NCBI GenBank assembly: GCA_964621445.1 | Contig: CAZUNO010000003.1 | Location: 1-64,000 of the forward strand | Origin: CAZUNO01 sp964621445 [NCBI: Candidatus Hadarchaeota archaeon] | GTDB taxonomy: Archaea; CAYQAE01; CAYVLA01 | Direction: 5' to 3' | DNA: 64,000 nucleotides | In this document: piece after piece, positions 26,569 through 35,401 of the stretch | Layout: each line of letters opens with the position of its first letter | Numbering within the stretch: the first letter of the stretch is position 1 | Made by a program: the position numbers and the translations under genes | Notes under the pieces: model-generated | The model's input: only the letters and a program-made list of their open reading frames with translations | What the model was told of the DNA's origin: nothing | Databases searched by the model: none

Positions 26569-27975
26569 ATGAAAAAGACGGTAACCGCCCACCTTGATCT
26601 GGACAGGAACCAGGGAACACTGGAACTGAAAACCGAGCCTCGAACGGGTATACCCATTAAAGGCGATTTCGACTTCCTGAGTAGAGGGAAGGGGCGAGGA
26701 GAATACGAATGCCTCCCCATGTATTTTGCCAAGCTCGTTTCCGGACTGGAGAAAGCCGGATTCATCGTTGAAACCGAACTTGATAAATCCAAACCAATGG
26801 GCTTTGATCTTAAAATGTCCGGAGAAACCAGGCCTTACCAGGAGCAGGCCTATCTCCGCTGGGCTGAAGCGGGACACAGGGGTGTTGTGGTGATGCCCAC
26901 GGGCTCGGGTAAGACCTTCGTGGCACTTCGGACCATGGAAGAGGTTGGGGAAAGCACCCAGATTTTGGTGCCCACCATAGATCTCATGACCCAGTGGCAC
27001 GAAAATATCTGTGAGGTGTTTGGATTGAAGCCGGACCGGGTTTCCAGATGGGGCGGAGGATTTCAGGAAGTTGGGCCAATCACGGTGATGACCTATGAAT
27101 CGGGTGCCATTCACAGCCGCGAGTTCGGCGATAGATTCGGTTTTCTGGTTTTCGATGAAGTCCATCATCTCCCGGCCGAATCCTACCGGACAATTGCGGA
27201 GAACAGCCTAGCCCATAAGAGACTGGGGTTGACCGCCACCCCGGAAAGGGTCGACAGGCTGGAAACGGACCTGGACTACCTGGTCGGTAAGGTCGTATAC
27301 AGCATATCCAAGGAGGAGCTGGAAAGGAAGAGCTACGTGGCCAGCTTTAGACAGGAACGCATCCTGGTCGAGCTAACCCCCGAGGAAAGAGCCGAGTATG
27401 ACGAGCTATGGTCGAAATATAGGAAGAATCTCAAGAGGGTTTTTGCCAAGGCCCGTGGGCGCCGTGGTAATCCCATCCGCCTGCTCGTTCGCCGGCTACC
27501 CTTCGATGAAAATGCCAGGATCGCCCTAGACTCCTGGCGCAGGGCGAGGAGGATAGCCCTGGAGGCCGACTCCAAGGTAGACCAGGTGGAGAGGCTCCTC
27601 AAGAGATATAGAGACAGAAAGGTATTGATATTCTCCGAGTTCATCTCCATCGTGCGTAGCATAGCCCGGAAGTTCGGAATAGCCAAGATAACCTCGTCCA
27701 CCCGCGCCTCGGAGAGGAAGAGAATACTGGAGATGTATCGCAACGGGGATATCACCAAACTGGTGTCCGGCAAGGTGCTCGATGAGGGGGTCGACGTTCC
27801 CGATGCCAGCGTGGGCATAATCGTTTCCGGGAGCTCCACCAAGAGGCAGTACGTGCAAAGACTGGGCCGGATACTCAGGCCCAAGGAGATTCAGGCGGTT
27901 CTCATCGAGATTGTTTCCAGGAAAACCACCGAAATGCAGGCCTCGGAAAGAAGAAAGAGGCCGGTTAAGACCTGA
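26569..27975 (+). CDS. XPB/Rad25-type DNA helicase
   Basis: The 468-residue protein is a superfamily 2 translocase. It has an N-terminal damage-recognition-like region, motif I MPTGSGKTFVAL (about residue 109-116), DEVH in VFDEVHHLP, motif III LGLTATPER, and late motifs KVLDEGVDVPD and QRLGRILRPK. Archaeal XPB works with the nuclease Bax1, whose gene usually lies beside it; the following gene here is not Bax1. It probably acts in repair or in opening DNA during transcription. Confidence 0.88.
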   Translation: MKKTVTAHLDLDRNQGTLELKTEPRTGIPIKGDFDFLSRGKGRGEYECLPMYFAKLVSGLEKAGFIVETELDKSKPMGFDLKMSGETRPYQEQAYLRWAEAGHRGVVVMPTGSGKTFVALRTMEEVGESTQILVPTIDLMTQWHENICEVFGLKPDRVSRWGGGFQEVGPITVMTYESGAIHSREFGDRFGFLVFDEVHHLPAESYRTIAENSLAHKRLGLTATPERVDRLETDLDYLVGKVVYSISKEELERKSYVASFRQERILVELTPEERAEYDELWSKYRKNLKRVFAKARGRRGNPIRLLVRRLPFDENARIALDSWRRARRIALEADSKVDQVERLLKRYRDRKVLIFSEFISIVRSIARKFGIAKITSSTRASERKRILEMYRNGDITKLVSGKVLDEGVDVPDASVGIIVSGSSTKRQYVQRLGRILRPKEIQAVLIEIVSRKTTEMQASERRKRPVKT

Positions 27976-28043
27976 TGCCAACATCGGGAACCGCAGGATC
28001 TCTATGAAATATCTAAGAGGCGTGAAAAGGAGATATCAACGAA

Positions 28044-30392
28044 ATGACCTGTTCCTGTGCGCTCTGTAAGGAGACCAGGGGACTCATTGAGCAGGCCCTG
28101 ATGCAGAGAAAGACTGAATCACCCGAATTTGCGGAATCATGCGCAACCCTTGCTACCCTCTATGAGAGATACGGTGAGCTAAGCGAGGCATCAGAGGATG
28201 AAGAAGAGAGGATTAAGCAGGAACTCAATAACATACGGGCCCTTTGTAGCGATGAAGACCTGTGCACCAGAGTCGATTGGGCCTTGGAGGAGTATATCTC
28301 CATAGAGGAACTAATAGAGGAATTGGACGCCGCCCGAACCAGGCCAAAATACGTTTCCCAGATCATAGGCAGGCTGGCCGAACTCTCCCAGAACACCATT
28401 GACCTCCTGCCGTTCCGGCCCAAGGGTAGCTACACGGTGGAAATCCTGGAGATGGACGAGAGCAGGGCGTTGGCCAGGCTCAGCACGGAGATCGGGACCC
28501 ACCAAAAGGCCATATACATATACCTCTTCGTCGATATCGGCGGGACGCATGGCCAACCCGAGGTTACCATAAAACGGGGTATAGTGGAGACCGATATACC
28601 CCTCCAGCCCACGGTTCGTACCGAGGCTTTCAAGGACAAGATATACGACAAGATCGAGATAAAGCTTTTACACGAGCGCTTTACCGAGCTCATGATACCC
28701 CCGGAGGCGGTGGAAGCCCTGGTTACCGGTAGTTCCTGGTACTCCGAACTCGCCGATGTGGTGGTGGTACCTCCGCTGACAGAGTTGGTCGATGACTTCA
28801 AACCCCACACGGGATCGCCTACATACGAGGAGATAGAACGCCTGGAGGAGGAAATCAGGCCCACGGTTCTGTCCTATCTTCTGGACAAGGTCCGGCCTCT
28901 TCACCAGGAGCTAGCCGATCTCAGGGCTAGGAAAGGAACCGACGACGAGGCGGAGAGCGAACTGGAAAAGAAAATGGCCGAGAGGAACAAGCTCTTCGGC
29001 ATGATGAAGCTCAGGCTGTCCACTGATGAAAGGACCACTATACACATTCACGATCATACCATCCAAAAAGTAACCACCATGCCCCTACCCCACACCATAG
29101 ATGTCCACATAAAGACCTGGGAGGATGAACCGTGTATGGCCAGGCTGCTAACCAAGGCCATACGTGAGATCCAGGAACAGGATATCCTTAAACACACCAT
29201 AATGGAAGTCAAATCAGTCCTACTCCCAGAGCCCAAGGTAGCCCCACCGAAGAGGATAGAAGCCGAGACCATACTGGAGAAATACCCGATACCAGATGAG
29301 CAAGAGGCATTGGTGTTCAGAAACGGGAAGATGACCATCGAAAAGCAACAGCTCACCAAGGATTTGGGCCTGACCGAGGTTTTAGTTAGGATACTATCAT
29401 CGGCCGTCGATGTGGATGAATGCAGGAGGGAACTCTGCACGGAAGATATGATCCCCGGTGACAAGTTCGCCGGTACTGTTGTCGCCGTGGGGAGGGACGT
29501 GCAAAACCTCGCCCAGGGAGATATGGTGGTTGGAGTCCCAATCCTGAGGTGCGGTAAGTGTCCAAATTGCATGGAAAGCGGAGCCTGTAGCGACCCCCTG
29601 AAGGTCGGGTCCGATGTCGATGGTTCACACGTGCAATTCATGAAACTCCCGGAGGAAAACCTGCTCCGGGTACCATGCGGAAAAGTCAACCTGGATAGCC
29701 GACCGGATGCCGCCTGTCTGGCCGAAGCTCTGGCCATTGCCGAACACGCGGTCACCAAGAGCACCGTTTTTACCAAGAAGGGGATCATGGACTACCAGCT
29801 CAACAAACCCATCCTGGTCATGGGAACCAATCTGGTGGCTCTAAACATACTACAGCGTCTTCTAGAGGGATATTCCGATAACATAATAGTTCTCGACCAC
29901 AGCGAGGAAAAGCTGGAAAGGCTCAACGCTCTTCCCGACGGCCCTGACCTCTTCGGAAGTCGGATATTCCCGGTTCTCGTCACATCGGTTTCGGAGGCCG
30001 TTCCAAAGGTGCTGGAGCTGGCAGGTAGAAGAATCCGTATGATCTTCAACGCCCTTGGTACCAGGCGTTCCATGGAGATAGCCTACCGGGTCACCGACGT
30101 ATACGCCATACTTGTTAACGTGGCCTATAAGACGGAGGATATCGGCGGACTCCATCCCCTAATAGAGGGGAAGAAGGTAACCATTTACGACTGCGCAATG
30201 GTGCCCTTTGATGAGCTTAAATTCTATATGGAGATGGCACTAATCTCCATGAGCTACTCCAGGCTTGAACCCTGGAGGTTCAAGTCGCTCCGACTGGGTA
30301 TCGAGGATGCACCCCCAATACTGGAGAAGGTTATGAGCAGGGACAGCGAGATGATGGGGCTGACCCAGATCACGGTGAGACCACGGGTTTAA
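28044..30392 (+). CDS. Novel N-terminal region fused to a degenerate MDR dehydrogenase domain
   Basis: Residues about 1-400 match no family I recognise: a cysteine-bearing start (MTCSCALC), helices to about 130, a beta-rich part (GSYTVEILEMDESRALARL, IYIYLFVDIGG) and a charged helical stretch. Residues about 430-780 look like a zinc dehydrogenase: GDKFAGTVVAVGRDVQNLAQGD, four cysteines in CGKCPNCMESGAC and a nucleotide-fold strand LVMGTNLVALNIL. The catalytic zinc site is lost (GDK replaces GHE, no CGxCGSD) and the glycine motif is imperfect, so it is probably a pseudoenzyme or uses a new reaction. GGAGATATC precedes the ATG. Confidence 0.7.
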   Translation: MTCSCALCKETRGLIEQALMQRKTESPEFAESCATLATLYERYGELSEASEDEEERIKQELNNIRALCSDEDLCTRVDWALEEYISIEELIEELDAARTRPKYVSQIIGRLAELSQNTIDLLPFRPKGSYTVEILEMDESRALARLSTEIGTHQKAIYIYLFVDIGGTHGQPEVTIKRGIVETDIPLQPTVRTEAFKDKIYDKIEIKLLHERFTELMIPPEAVEALVTGSSWYSELADVVVVPPLTELVDDFKPHTGSPTYEEIERLEEEIRPTVLSYLLDKVRPLHQELADLRARKGTDDEAESELEKKMAERNKLFGMMKLRLSTDERTTIHIHDHTIQKVTTMPLPHTIDVHIKTWEDEPCMARLLTKAIREIQEQDILKHTIMEVKSVLLPEPKVAPPKRIEAETILEKYPIPDEQEALVFRNGKMTIEKQQLTKDLGLTEVLVRILSSAVDVDECRRELCTEDMIPGDKFAGTVVAVGRDVQNLAQGDMVVGVPILRCGKCPNCMESGACSDPLKVGSDVDGSHVQFMKLPEENLLRVPCGKVNLDSRPDAACLAEALAIAEHAVTKSTVFTKKGIMDYQLNKPILVMGTNLVALNILQRLLEGYSDNIIVLDHSEEKLERLNALPDGPDLFGSRIFPVLVTSVSEAVPKVLELAGRRIRMIFNALGTRRSMEIAYRVTDVYAILVNVAYKTEDIGGLHPLIEGKKVTIYDCAMVPFDELKFYMEMALISMSYSRLEPWRFKSLRLGIEDAPPILEKVMSRDSEMMGLTQITVRPRV

Positions 30393-30541
30393 CTTGAATA
30401 CTCTGGGGCCAAAAAATTTGGCTGGAAATATGAAACCCTTCTCCTCCACAAGGGGCAATATACCTCATTTTCCAGCATTTTGGGCGACACAAACCCCTTT
30501 ATGAAGGACGAAGAACGCATTTAAGCACCTTATAAGCAAAA

Positions 30542-30573
30542 TCTTTTTAAACCGAAAAACGAGCCTTTTAAAT
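30542..30573 (+). promoter_or_regulatory. Promoter region of the TBP gene
   Basis: Two TATA-like sequences lie here, TCTTTTTAAAC (30542-30552) and CTTTTAAATA (about 30564-30573). The first gives a start about 10 bases before the ATG at 30588; the second would place the start at the ATG or inside the gene. Two TATA elements in front of the gene for TBP itself could allow autoregulation, but this is a guess. Confidence 0.4.
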
Positions 30574-30587
30574 AGGGGCCCATCTTT

Positions 30588-31136
30588 ATGGATACATCTC
30601 CGAATATCGAAGTGCAAAACATCGTAGCCTCGGTTGATCTCAAGACTGAACTAGACCTGGTTGAACTAGGTTCTCTTTTAGACGAGGCCCAATATGATCC
30701 CGACAGCTTCCCTGCCTTGATCGTGAAGCTTAAGGAACCCAAGGTCTCCTTCCTGGTGTTTAGAAACGGGAAGATAAACTGCACCGGAGCCAAGAGCGTT
30801 GACATGGCCAAGGAAGGAGTGGGAGAGCTGGTCAGAAGGCTGAGAAACGTCGGAATAGATATCAAGACCAAGCCGGAGATAATAGTCACCAACGTGGTGG
30901 CCACCGTTGATCTCGGTGTAACCCTGAACCTGGACGAGATAGCACTGAACATCGAGAACATCGAGTATGAACCGGAGCAATTCCCGGGCTTGGTCTACAA
31001 GCCATACGGTTCAAGGATCTCGGTGCTGGTTTTTGGAACCGGGAAGCTCGTGCTGGCTGGAATGAAACACTCCTCTGACGCCATAGGTATTGTAGACGGA
31101 TTGATGCAGCGCCTAACCGACCTCGGATTAATGTAG
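30588..31136 (+). CDS. tbp: TATA-box-binding protein
   Basis: The 182-residue protein has the two imperfect repeats of TBP: VQNIVASVDLKTELDL … FPALIVKLKEPKVSFLVFRNGKINCTGAKS and VTNVVATVDLGVTLNLDEIA … FPGLVYKPYGSRISVLVFGTGKLVLAG. It binds the TATA box and recruits TFB and RNA polymerase. There is no acidic tail. It converges with the thermosome gene with a hairpin between them. Confidence 0.97.
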   Translation: MDTSPNIEVQNIVASVDLKTELDLVELGSLLDEAQYDPDSFPALIVKLKEPKVSFLVFRNGKINCTGAKSVDMAKEGVGELVRRLRNVGIDIKTKPEIIVTNVVATVDLGVTLNLDEIALNIENIEYEPEQFPGLVYKPYGSRISVLVFGTGKLVLAGMKHSSDAIGIVDGLMQRLTDLGLM

Positions 31137-31142
31137 AAAGCA

Positions 31143-31201
31143 CTGAGAAATAGAAAACGAAAAAAAGAAACGAAAACGGCGGCCGTTAGCTAGCCGCCGT
31201 T
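31143..31201 (-). terminator. Hairpin with U-tract at the end of the thermosome gene
   Basis: A perfect 9-bp inverted repeat, AACGGCGGC (31175-31183) and GCCGCCGTT (31193-31201), has a 9-base loop. On the minus strand it begins 13 bases after the thermosome stop and is followed by a T-rich run (TTTCGTTTCTTTTTTTCG, about 31156-31173). Archaeal termination depends mainly on the U-tract; the hairpin may also protect the messenger end. It also lies after the convergent TBP gene, but on that strand no T-run follows it. Confidence 0.6.
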
Positions 31202-31213
31202 GGACTCACTCAA

Positions 31214-32869
31214 TCAGTCAAAGTCCATGTCAGAGTCCTCATCCTCTCCTTCTCCAGCGCCACCTGCGCCTCCGCCTCCGGCGCCCTTAGATGATATCAC
31301 ATCATCTATTCTTAGAAGCATTGAAACGGCCTCGGTGGCCGATGTGATGGCCTGTCTCTTGATACCAGCAGGATCGATCACATTTAGCTCTGACATGTCT
31401 GCGACCGTCTTGTTGATAACATCCAGGCCGATCTTTGTCCCCTTTTCACTCGATTGGGCTATTAGATCCTGCACGGTGTCGATGGGATCCATACCAGCAT
31501 TTTCGGCCAGGGTTCTTGGCACGCGCTTAACGGCACTTGCAAAGGCTTCAACTGCCAGGCCTTCTCGTCCACCTATGGATTTCGCATGCTGGCTAAGGCC
31601 CGTGGATATTACGGCTTCGCAGGCACCCCCACCGTAGACGATGAATGGGTCCCGGGCAACCAGGCCGGTGACGGATACTGCATCGTGTAGAGCTCTCTCC
31701 GTCTCGTCCACCACGTGCTCGGTTCCTCCACGAACCAGGATGGTAACTGCCTTTGGGTCCTTACACTTCTCGACGAAAATCATGTCGTCGCCAGCAACCC
31801 TTCTCTCCTCGACAATCCCGGCCTCTCCAAGGTCCTCAGCACTTAGTTCCTGGACGTTATTGGTTATGGTAGCTCCGGTTGCTCTGGATAGCTTCTCCAT
31901 ATCACTCTTCTTTACCCTTCTCACAGCCAGTATGCCCTTCTTGGTCAGGAAATGCTGGGCCAAATCATCGATGCCTTTCTGGCATAGAACCACATTGGCC
32001 CCACTCTCCACGATCTTGTCAACCATTTCACGGAGCATATCCTCCTCCTGGTCCAGGAACTGCTCCAACATGTTTGCATCCGAAACGTGGATCTTAGCAT
32101 CGGTCTCGGTGTCCTTTACCTCGAGGGCGCAGCTGAGGGTCGCTATCTTGGCGTTCTCCACCTTCTTGGGCATTCCGGATTGGACCCTTTCCTTGTCTAT
32201 GATAATGCCCTTGACCAGTTCGGTGTCGGCAACGGTGCCTCCTTCCTTCTTCTCGATCTTTATGTAATCGATGTCGAAGTCGTAACCCTCTCCCTCTCGC
32301 TTCTCGGTCACTACCTGCTTCACGGCGCCAACCGCTATATCAGCGAGATAGTCAGAGATATTATCGGTGCCCTTTCCGGTCATGGAGGTGATTGCCACCT
32401 TCCTCAGCACCTCTTCATCGTCGGGGTCGACCTTTTCTGCGATTTCATTTAGGATTTCGAGGGCTTTCTCCTCGGCTGCTCTGTATCCCTGAACTATTAG
32501 GGTGGCGTGGACGTGCTCGTCGAGCATATCTTCCGCCTCCTTGAGCAGCTCCCCGGCCAGAACCACTGCCGTGGTCGTACCGTCGCCAACCTCATCATCC
32601 TGGGCTTTGGCAACCTCCACCATCATCTTGGCGGCAGGGTGATCTACGTCCATCGCTTCGAGTATGGCCGCACCGTCATTAGTTATCACCACGTCACCCA
32701 GGGTGTCCACGAGCATCTTGTCCATGCCCTTGGGCCCCAGAGTGGACCTCACGGCCTCTGCGATAACCTTCCCAGCCAAGATGTTATTGGACTGAGCGTC
32801 CTTTCCTCTCGTTCGCTCGGTCCCTTCTTTCAGAAGAAGAACCGGTGTACCTCCAAGTTGTCCTGCCAT
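31214..32869 (-). CDS. thsA: Thermosome (group II chaperonin) subunit
   Basis: The 551-residue protein folds client proteins in an ATP-driven double ring. Conserved parts are [25 protein letters not shown], the ATPase motif [15 protein letters not shown] and [13 protein letters not shown]. The C-terminus is the usual glycine-rich and acidic tail ([19 protein letters not shown]). A ribosome site AAGGTGA precedes the ATG. Only one thermosome gene is in this window; archaea often have more elsewhere. Confidence 0.98.
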   Translation of the reverse strand: MAGQLGGTPVLLLKEGTERTRGKDAQSNNILAGKVIAEAVRSTLGPKGMDKMLVDTLGDVVITNDGAAILEAMDVDHPAAKMMVEVAKAQDDEVGDGTTTAVVLAGELLKEAEDMLDEHVHATLIVQGYRAAEEKALEILNEIAEKVDPDDEEVLRKVAITSMTGKGTDNISDYLADIAVGAVKQVVTEKREGEGYDFDIDYIKIEKKEGGTVADTELVKGIIIDKERVQSGMPKKVENAKIATLSCALEVKDTETDAKIHVSDANMLEQFLDQEEDMLREMVDKIVESGANVVLCQKGIDDLAQHFLTKKGILAVRRVKKSDMEKLSRATGATITNNVQELSAEDLGEAGIVEERRVAGDDMIFVEKCKDPKAVTILVRGGTEHVVDETERALHDAVSVTGLVARDPFIVYGGGACEAVISTGLSQHAKSIGGREGLAVEAFASAVKRVPRTLAENAGMDPIDTVQDLIAQSSEKGTKIGLDVINKTVADMSELNVIDPAGIKRQAITSATEAVSMLLRIDDVISSKGAGGGGAGGAGEGEDEDSDMDFD

Positions 32870-32923
32870 ATTTTTTCACCTTCAGTCTCATGATAGTGTA
32901 CTTTTCATCGAAATGACTTCTTG

Positions 32924-32935
32924 GTTATATAAAAA
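32924..32935 (-). promoter_or_regulatory. TATA box of the thermosome gene
   Basis: On the minus strand TTTTTATATAAC lies 55-66 bases before the ATG, predicting a leader of roughly 30 bases with the AAGGTGA ribosome site. Confidence 0.6.
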
Positions 32936-33021
32936 TATTCCCCCGGCTCGATCGGCTGAAGCACCGGTTACTAAACGCCGTAACAACATCCATTAGTGGA
33001 ATCGAGTTCACGTTTCAGGGT

Positions 33022-35397
33022 ATGAACCATATGACTCAGGAAACCCCGGAGGTCTTCCTTGCTCCCAACGGCTTTGACTGTGACGTCGCATTTCACCGGG
33101 GGGGATGGACCGCCTTCTATGTCTCCACTCCCAGCGTGGACTTCGACCATCTGGAAGAACTGGGTAGATACAAGGTCAGCTTCAGGCATGGGTCCAGTGA
33201 GAAGAATTGGAGGGATGCCTTCATCTCCCAGAAACGAGAGATGCATATGGTGGGTAGTACAGATGAGGGCATCAAGGAGGCTCATCTGGCTTCGGGTGAG
33301 CGCATGACCGCCCCCTCATTAGTAATAAGGGATGGTTTATACGCGGTTTGGGGGCAGCGCAGCGGTGGAATCTGGGAACTACAACTCTGGAATAAGGGTT
33401 CTATTAGCACCCTGTACCAAACACGGAATGTCATTAGGCGGCCCAGACTGGCGGCTGACTCCTCTGAAACCCTTTGGGTTGCCTGGGAGGAGACGACTCC
33501 GGACGGACACATGGTCTCCTTGATGTCCCAGGAAGAGGCCCCAAAAACCCGTTGGTCTTCACCGGGCACTGGAATCAACATCTCCTCCGGGTCCGGAGGA
33601 GCGGTTTGGCTCCTTTGGGAGTGCCCGAGTAAAGAGGGCACGCAGCTAAAGCTCTGGAACGTAAAAGAGGACGGAGCTCCTTCCGTCGTGCCCTCAAATG
33701 GCACCATGAATATAAACCCGGATCTTACCGTCGATGGCGAAGGGAATGTACTAATGGTCTGGGAATCCTCCCTGGCTTGGGGAAGGGATCAAAGAGCGGG
33801 ATTGAATCGTAGGATCGAGGGGTGTATATACGACCCCCGACCGGACGAGTTTAGAAGGATCCAGGGAACTGAAGAAGGGTACCTACCCATTCCCGACCTG
33901 GCCTTCAAGGACTTCAGCGTCCAGAACATCGTACCCATCCATCCCAAGATAGCTAACTCCTCGTCGGGAATAATCTGCACGTTTAGGATGTTCCACCCCC
34001 GGGGGATCAAATCCTTCGGCTGGGACATCTGCAAAATACATCGACACGATGGAAAATGGGTTCAACCAACGGTTATCAGCCAGGGGCCGGGTTATCCCGA
34101 TTCCGCCTACGGTGTCTCCCTCAAGGGAGATAGATTACTACTGGCATCTCATCGGTGCGATCATAAGCCGCAGCTTACCTACGAGGAGCAGGATCGGGGA
34201 GAAGAGGCCAGGGATACCCAACGGGCGGTAAATCACAGGATATCAGTGATCAACCGTCCAGCCTTTGAATCGAAAGGGCAAGAGGCACCTGTTCTGGAAA
34301 GGGGTCAGGCGCAATATGTCCCGGACCTGGACGTCCCTGACCCCATAGCCGGCCCCGGAAAGGGGATTCCCGATACCGGGTATCAGCTGATATGGGGAGA
34401 CATACACGTTCACTCCACCGCCTCCAAATGCATGAGCGCCAACGACGGCACCCCCATGGACAACATCCGTTGGCAGAGAGATGTCATGGATTCCCAGGTC
34501 CTCACTTTGACCGAGCACGTGGAGTACATGTCGGGACAGGAATATACTCGTAATGCGGATTTGCTGGAGGGAGAGGCCTGTGAAGACCGAGCTATACTCT
34601 ACGGACTGGAGTGGGCAAAGAGCCCGGCCCATCACACCAACTTCTTCTGCATCTCCAGAGTGGTATATGACCACCTGAGGACCATCCTACTTAGCGAAAA
34701 TCACCTAAGTGAGGTCTTCGACAGGGTGAAGAAGGAGCTACCTCCCCAATCGGTTTGTGCCATAAGGCACTTTCATGGGGAAAACGCCGACCAGTTCGGG
34801 GTTTCCGGGCCCAGAGTTACGGAGACCTTTGACGGGGAGGTAGAATGGGCCATGGAGGCCGTCCAGTCCAGGATAGACGCGATGACCGGGGATAATGGGC
34901 GTAGACTACCCCGATTTCCCGCTAATTTCCTCCAGCAAGGCGCTAAAATCGGGTTGGTGGGTGGGTCCGACCACTGCAGGGATAGCAGAAGGAGATTTTG
35001 CTTCACCGGGTTCTGGGTTGACGAGATATCTCCTCGGGGAGTTTTCAAGGCCCTCAGGGAGCGTCGGACCACGGCCACCGCATCCGGTAGGATAGCTCTC
35101 TGGCTGGAAACCGAAGGCGGAGAGGTGGAAATGGGCTCGGAGGGGCGAACAACATCACCGGTTGTCCTTAGGATAAAATATTCAGCCGAATCGCCTCTGA
35201 AATCCCTCCAGATATGGAAGGATGGGGAGTTCATCGACCTGGACACACCTGAAGAAAGCAGTGGAACGGTTAAATTCGTGGACCCGGACAGCGAAGGGCA
35301 GCACTGTTACCTGGCCCGTGCCACGTCAAGTAGCCATTTTCCCAAAATCAACGTTCTTGCCTATTCATCCCCCATATGGATAAAAGTAGAAAGATGA
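33022..35397 (+). CDS. Beta-propeller protein with C-terminal PHP-like hydrolase domain (DUF3604-like)
   Basis: The 791-residue protein has two halves. Residues about 1-440 contain sialidase/propeller-like repeats (AADSSETLWVAWEE, SSGSGGAVWLLWE, DGEGNVLMVWESS). From residue about 458 a PHP-type metal-dependent hydrolase follows: GDIHVHSTASKC, LTEHVEYMSG, GLEWAKSPAHHTNFF, and GLVGGSDHCRD with ALRERRTTATASG, matching DUF3604 proteins. No signal peptide is seen, so it appears cytoplasmic, unusual for a propeller enzyme. Phosphoester or sugar-derivative hydrolysis is likely, but the substrate is unknown. Convergent with hel308, with 4 bases between the stops. Confidence 0.75.
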   Translation: MNHMTQETPEVFLAPNGFDCDVAFHRGGWTAFYVSTPSVDFDHLEELGRYKVSFRHGSSEKNWRDAFISQKREMHMVGSTDEGIKEAHLASGERMTAPSLVIRDGLYAVWGQRSGGIWELQLWNKGSISTLYQTRNVIRRPRLAADSSETLWVAWEETTPDGHMVSLMSQEEAPKTRWSSPGTGINISSGSGGAVWLLWECPSKEGTQLKLWNVKEDGAPSVVPSNGTMNINPDLTVDGEGNVLMVWESSLAWGRDQRAGLNRRIEGCIYDPRPDEFRRIQGTEEGYLPIPDLAFKDFSVQNIVPIHPKIANSSSGIICTFRMFHPRGIKSFGWDICKIHRHDGKWVQPTVISQGPGYPDSAYGVSLKGDRLLLASHRCDHKPQLTYEEQDRGEEARDTQRAVNHRISVINRPAFESKGQEAPVLERGQAQYVPDLDVPDPIAGPGKGIPDTGYQLIWGDIHVHSTASKCMSANDGTPMDNIRWQRDVMDSQVLTLTEHVEYMSGQEYTRNADLLEGEACEDRAILYGLEWAKSPAHHTNFFCISRVVYDHLRTILLSENHLSEVFDRVKKELPPQSVCAIRHFHGENADQFGVSGPRVTETFDGEVEWAMEAVQSRIDAMTGDNGRRLPRFPANFLQQGAKIGLVGGSDHCRDSRRRFCFTGFWVDEISPRGVFKALRERRTTATASGRIALWLETEGGEVEMGSEGRTTSPVVLRIKYSAESPLKSLQIWKDGEFIDLDTPEESSGTVKFVDPDSEGQHCYLARATSSSHFPKINVLAYSSPIWIKVER

Positions 35398-35401
35398 CCG
35401 G

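Noticed and set aside
26521-27168. 215-codon open frame opposite the XPB helicase start
   Set aside because: It covers helicase motif I on the other strand and has no ribosome site or family features.
29054-29788. 244-codon open frame opposite the dehydrogenase-like gene
   Set aside because: Serine- and proline-rich antisense translation typical of a non-coding frame; the plus strand carries a clear protein.
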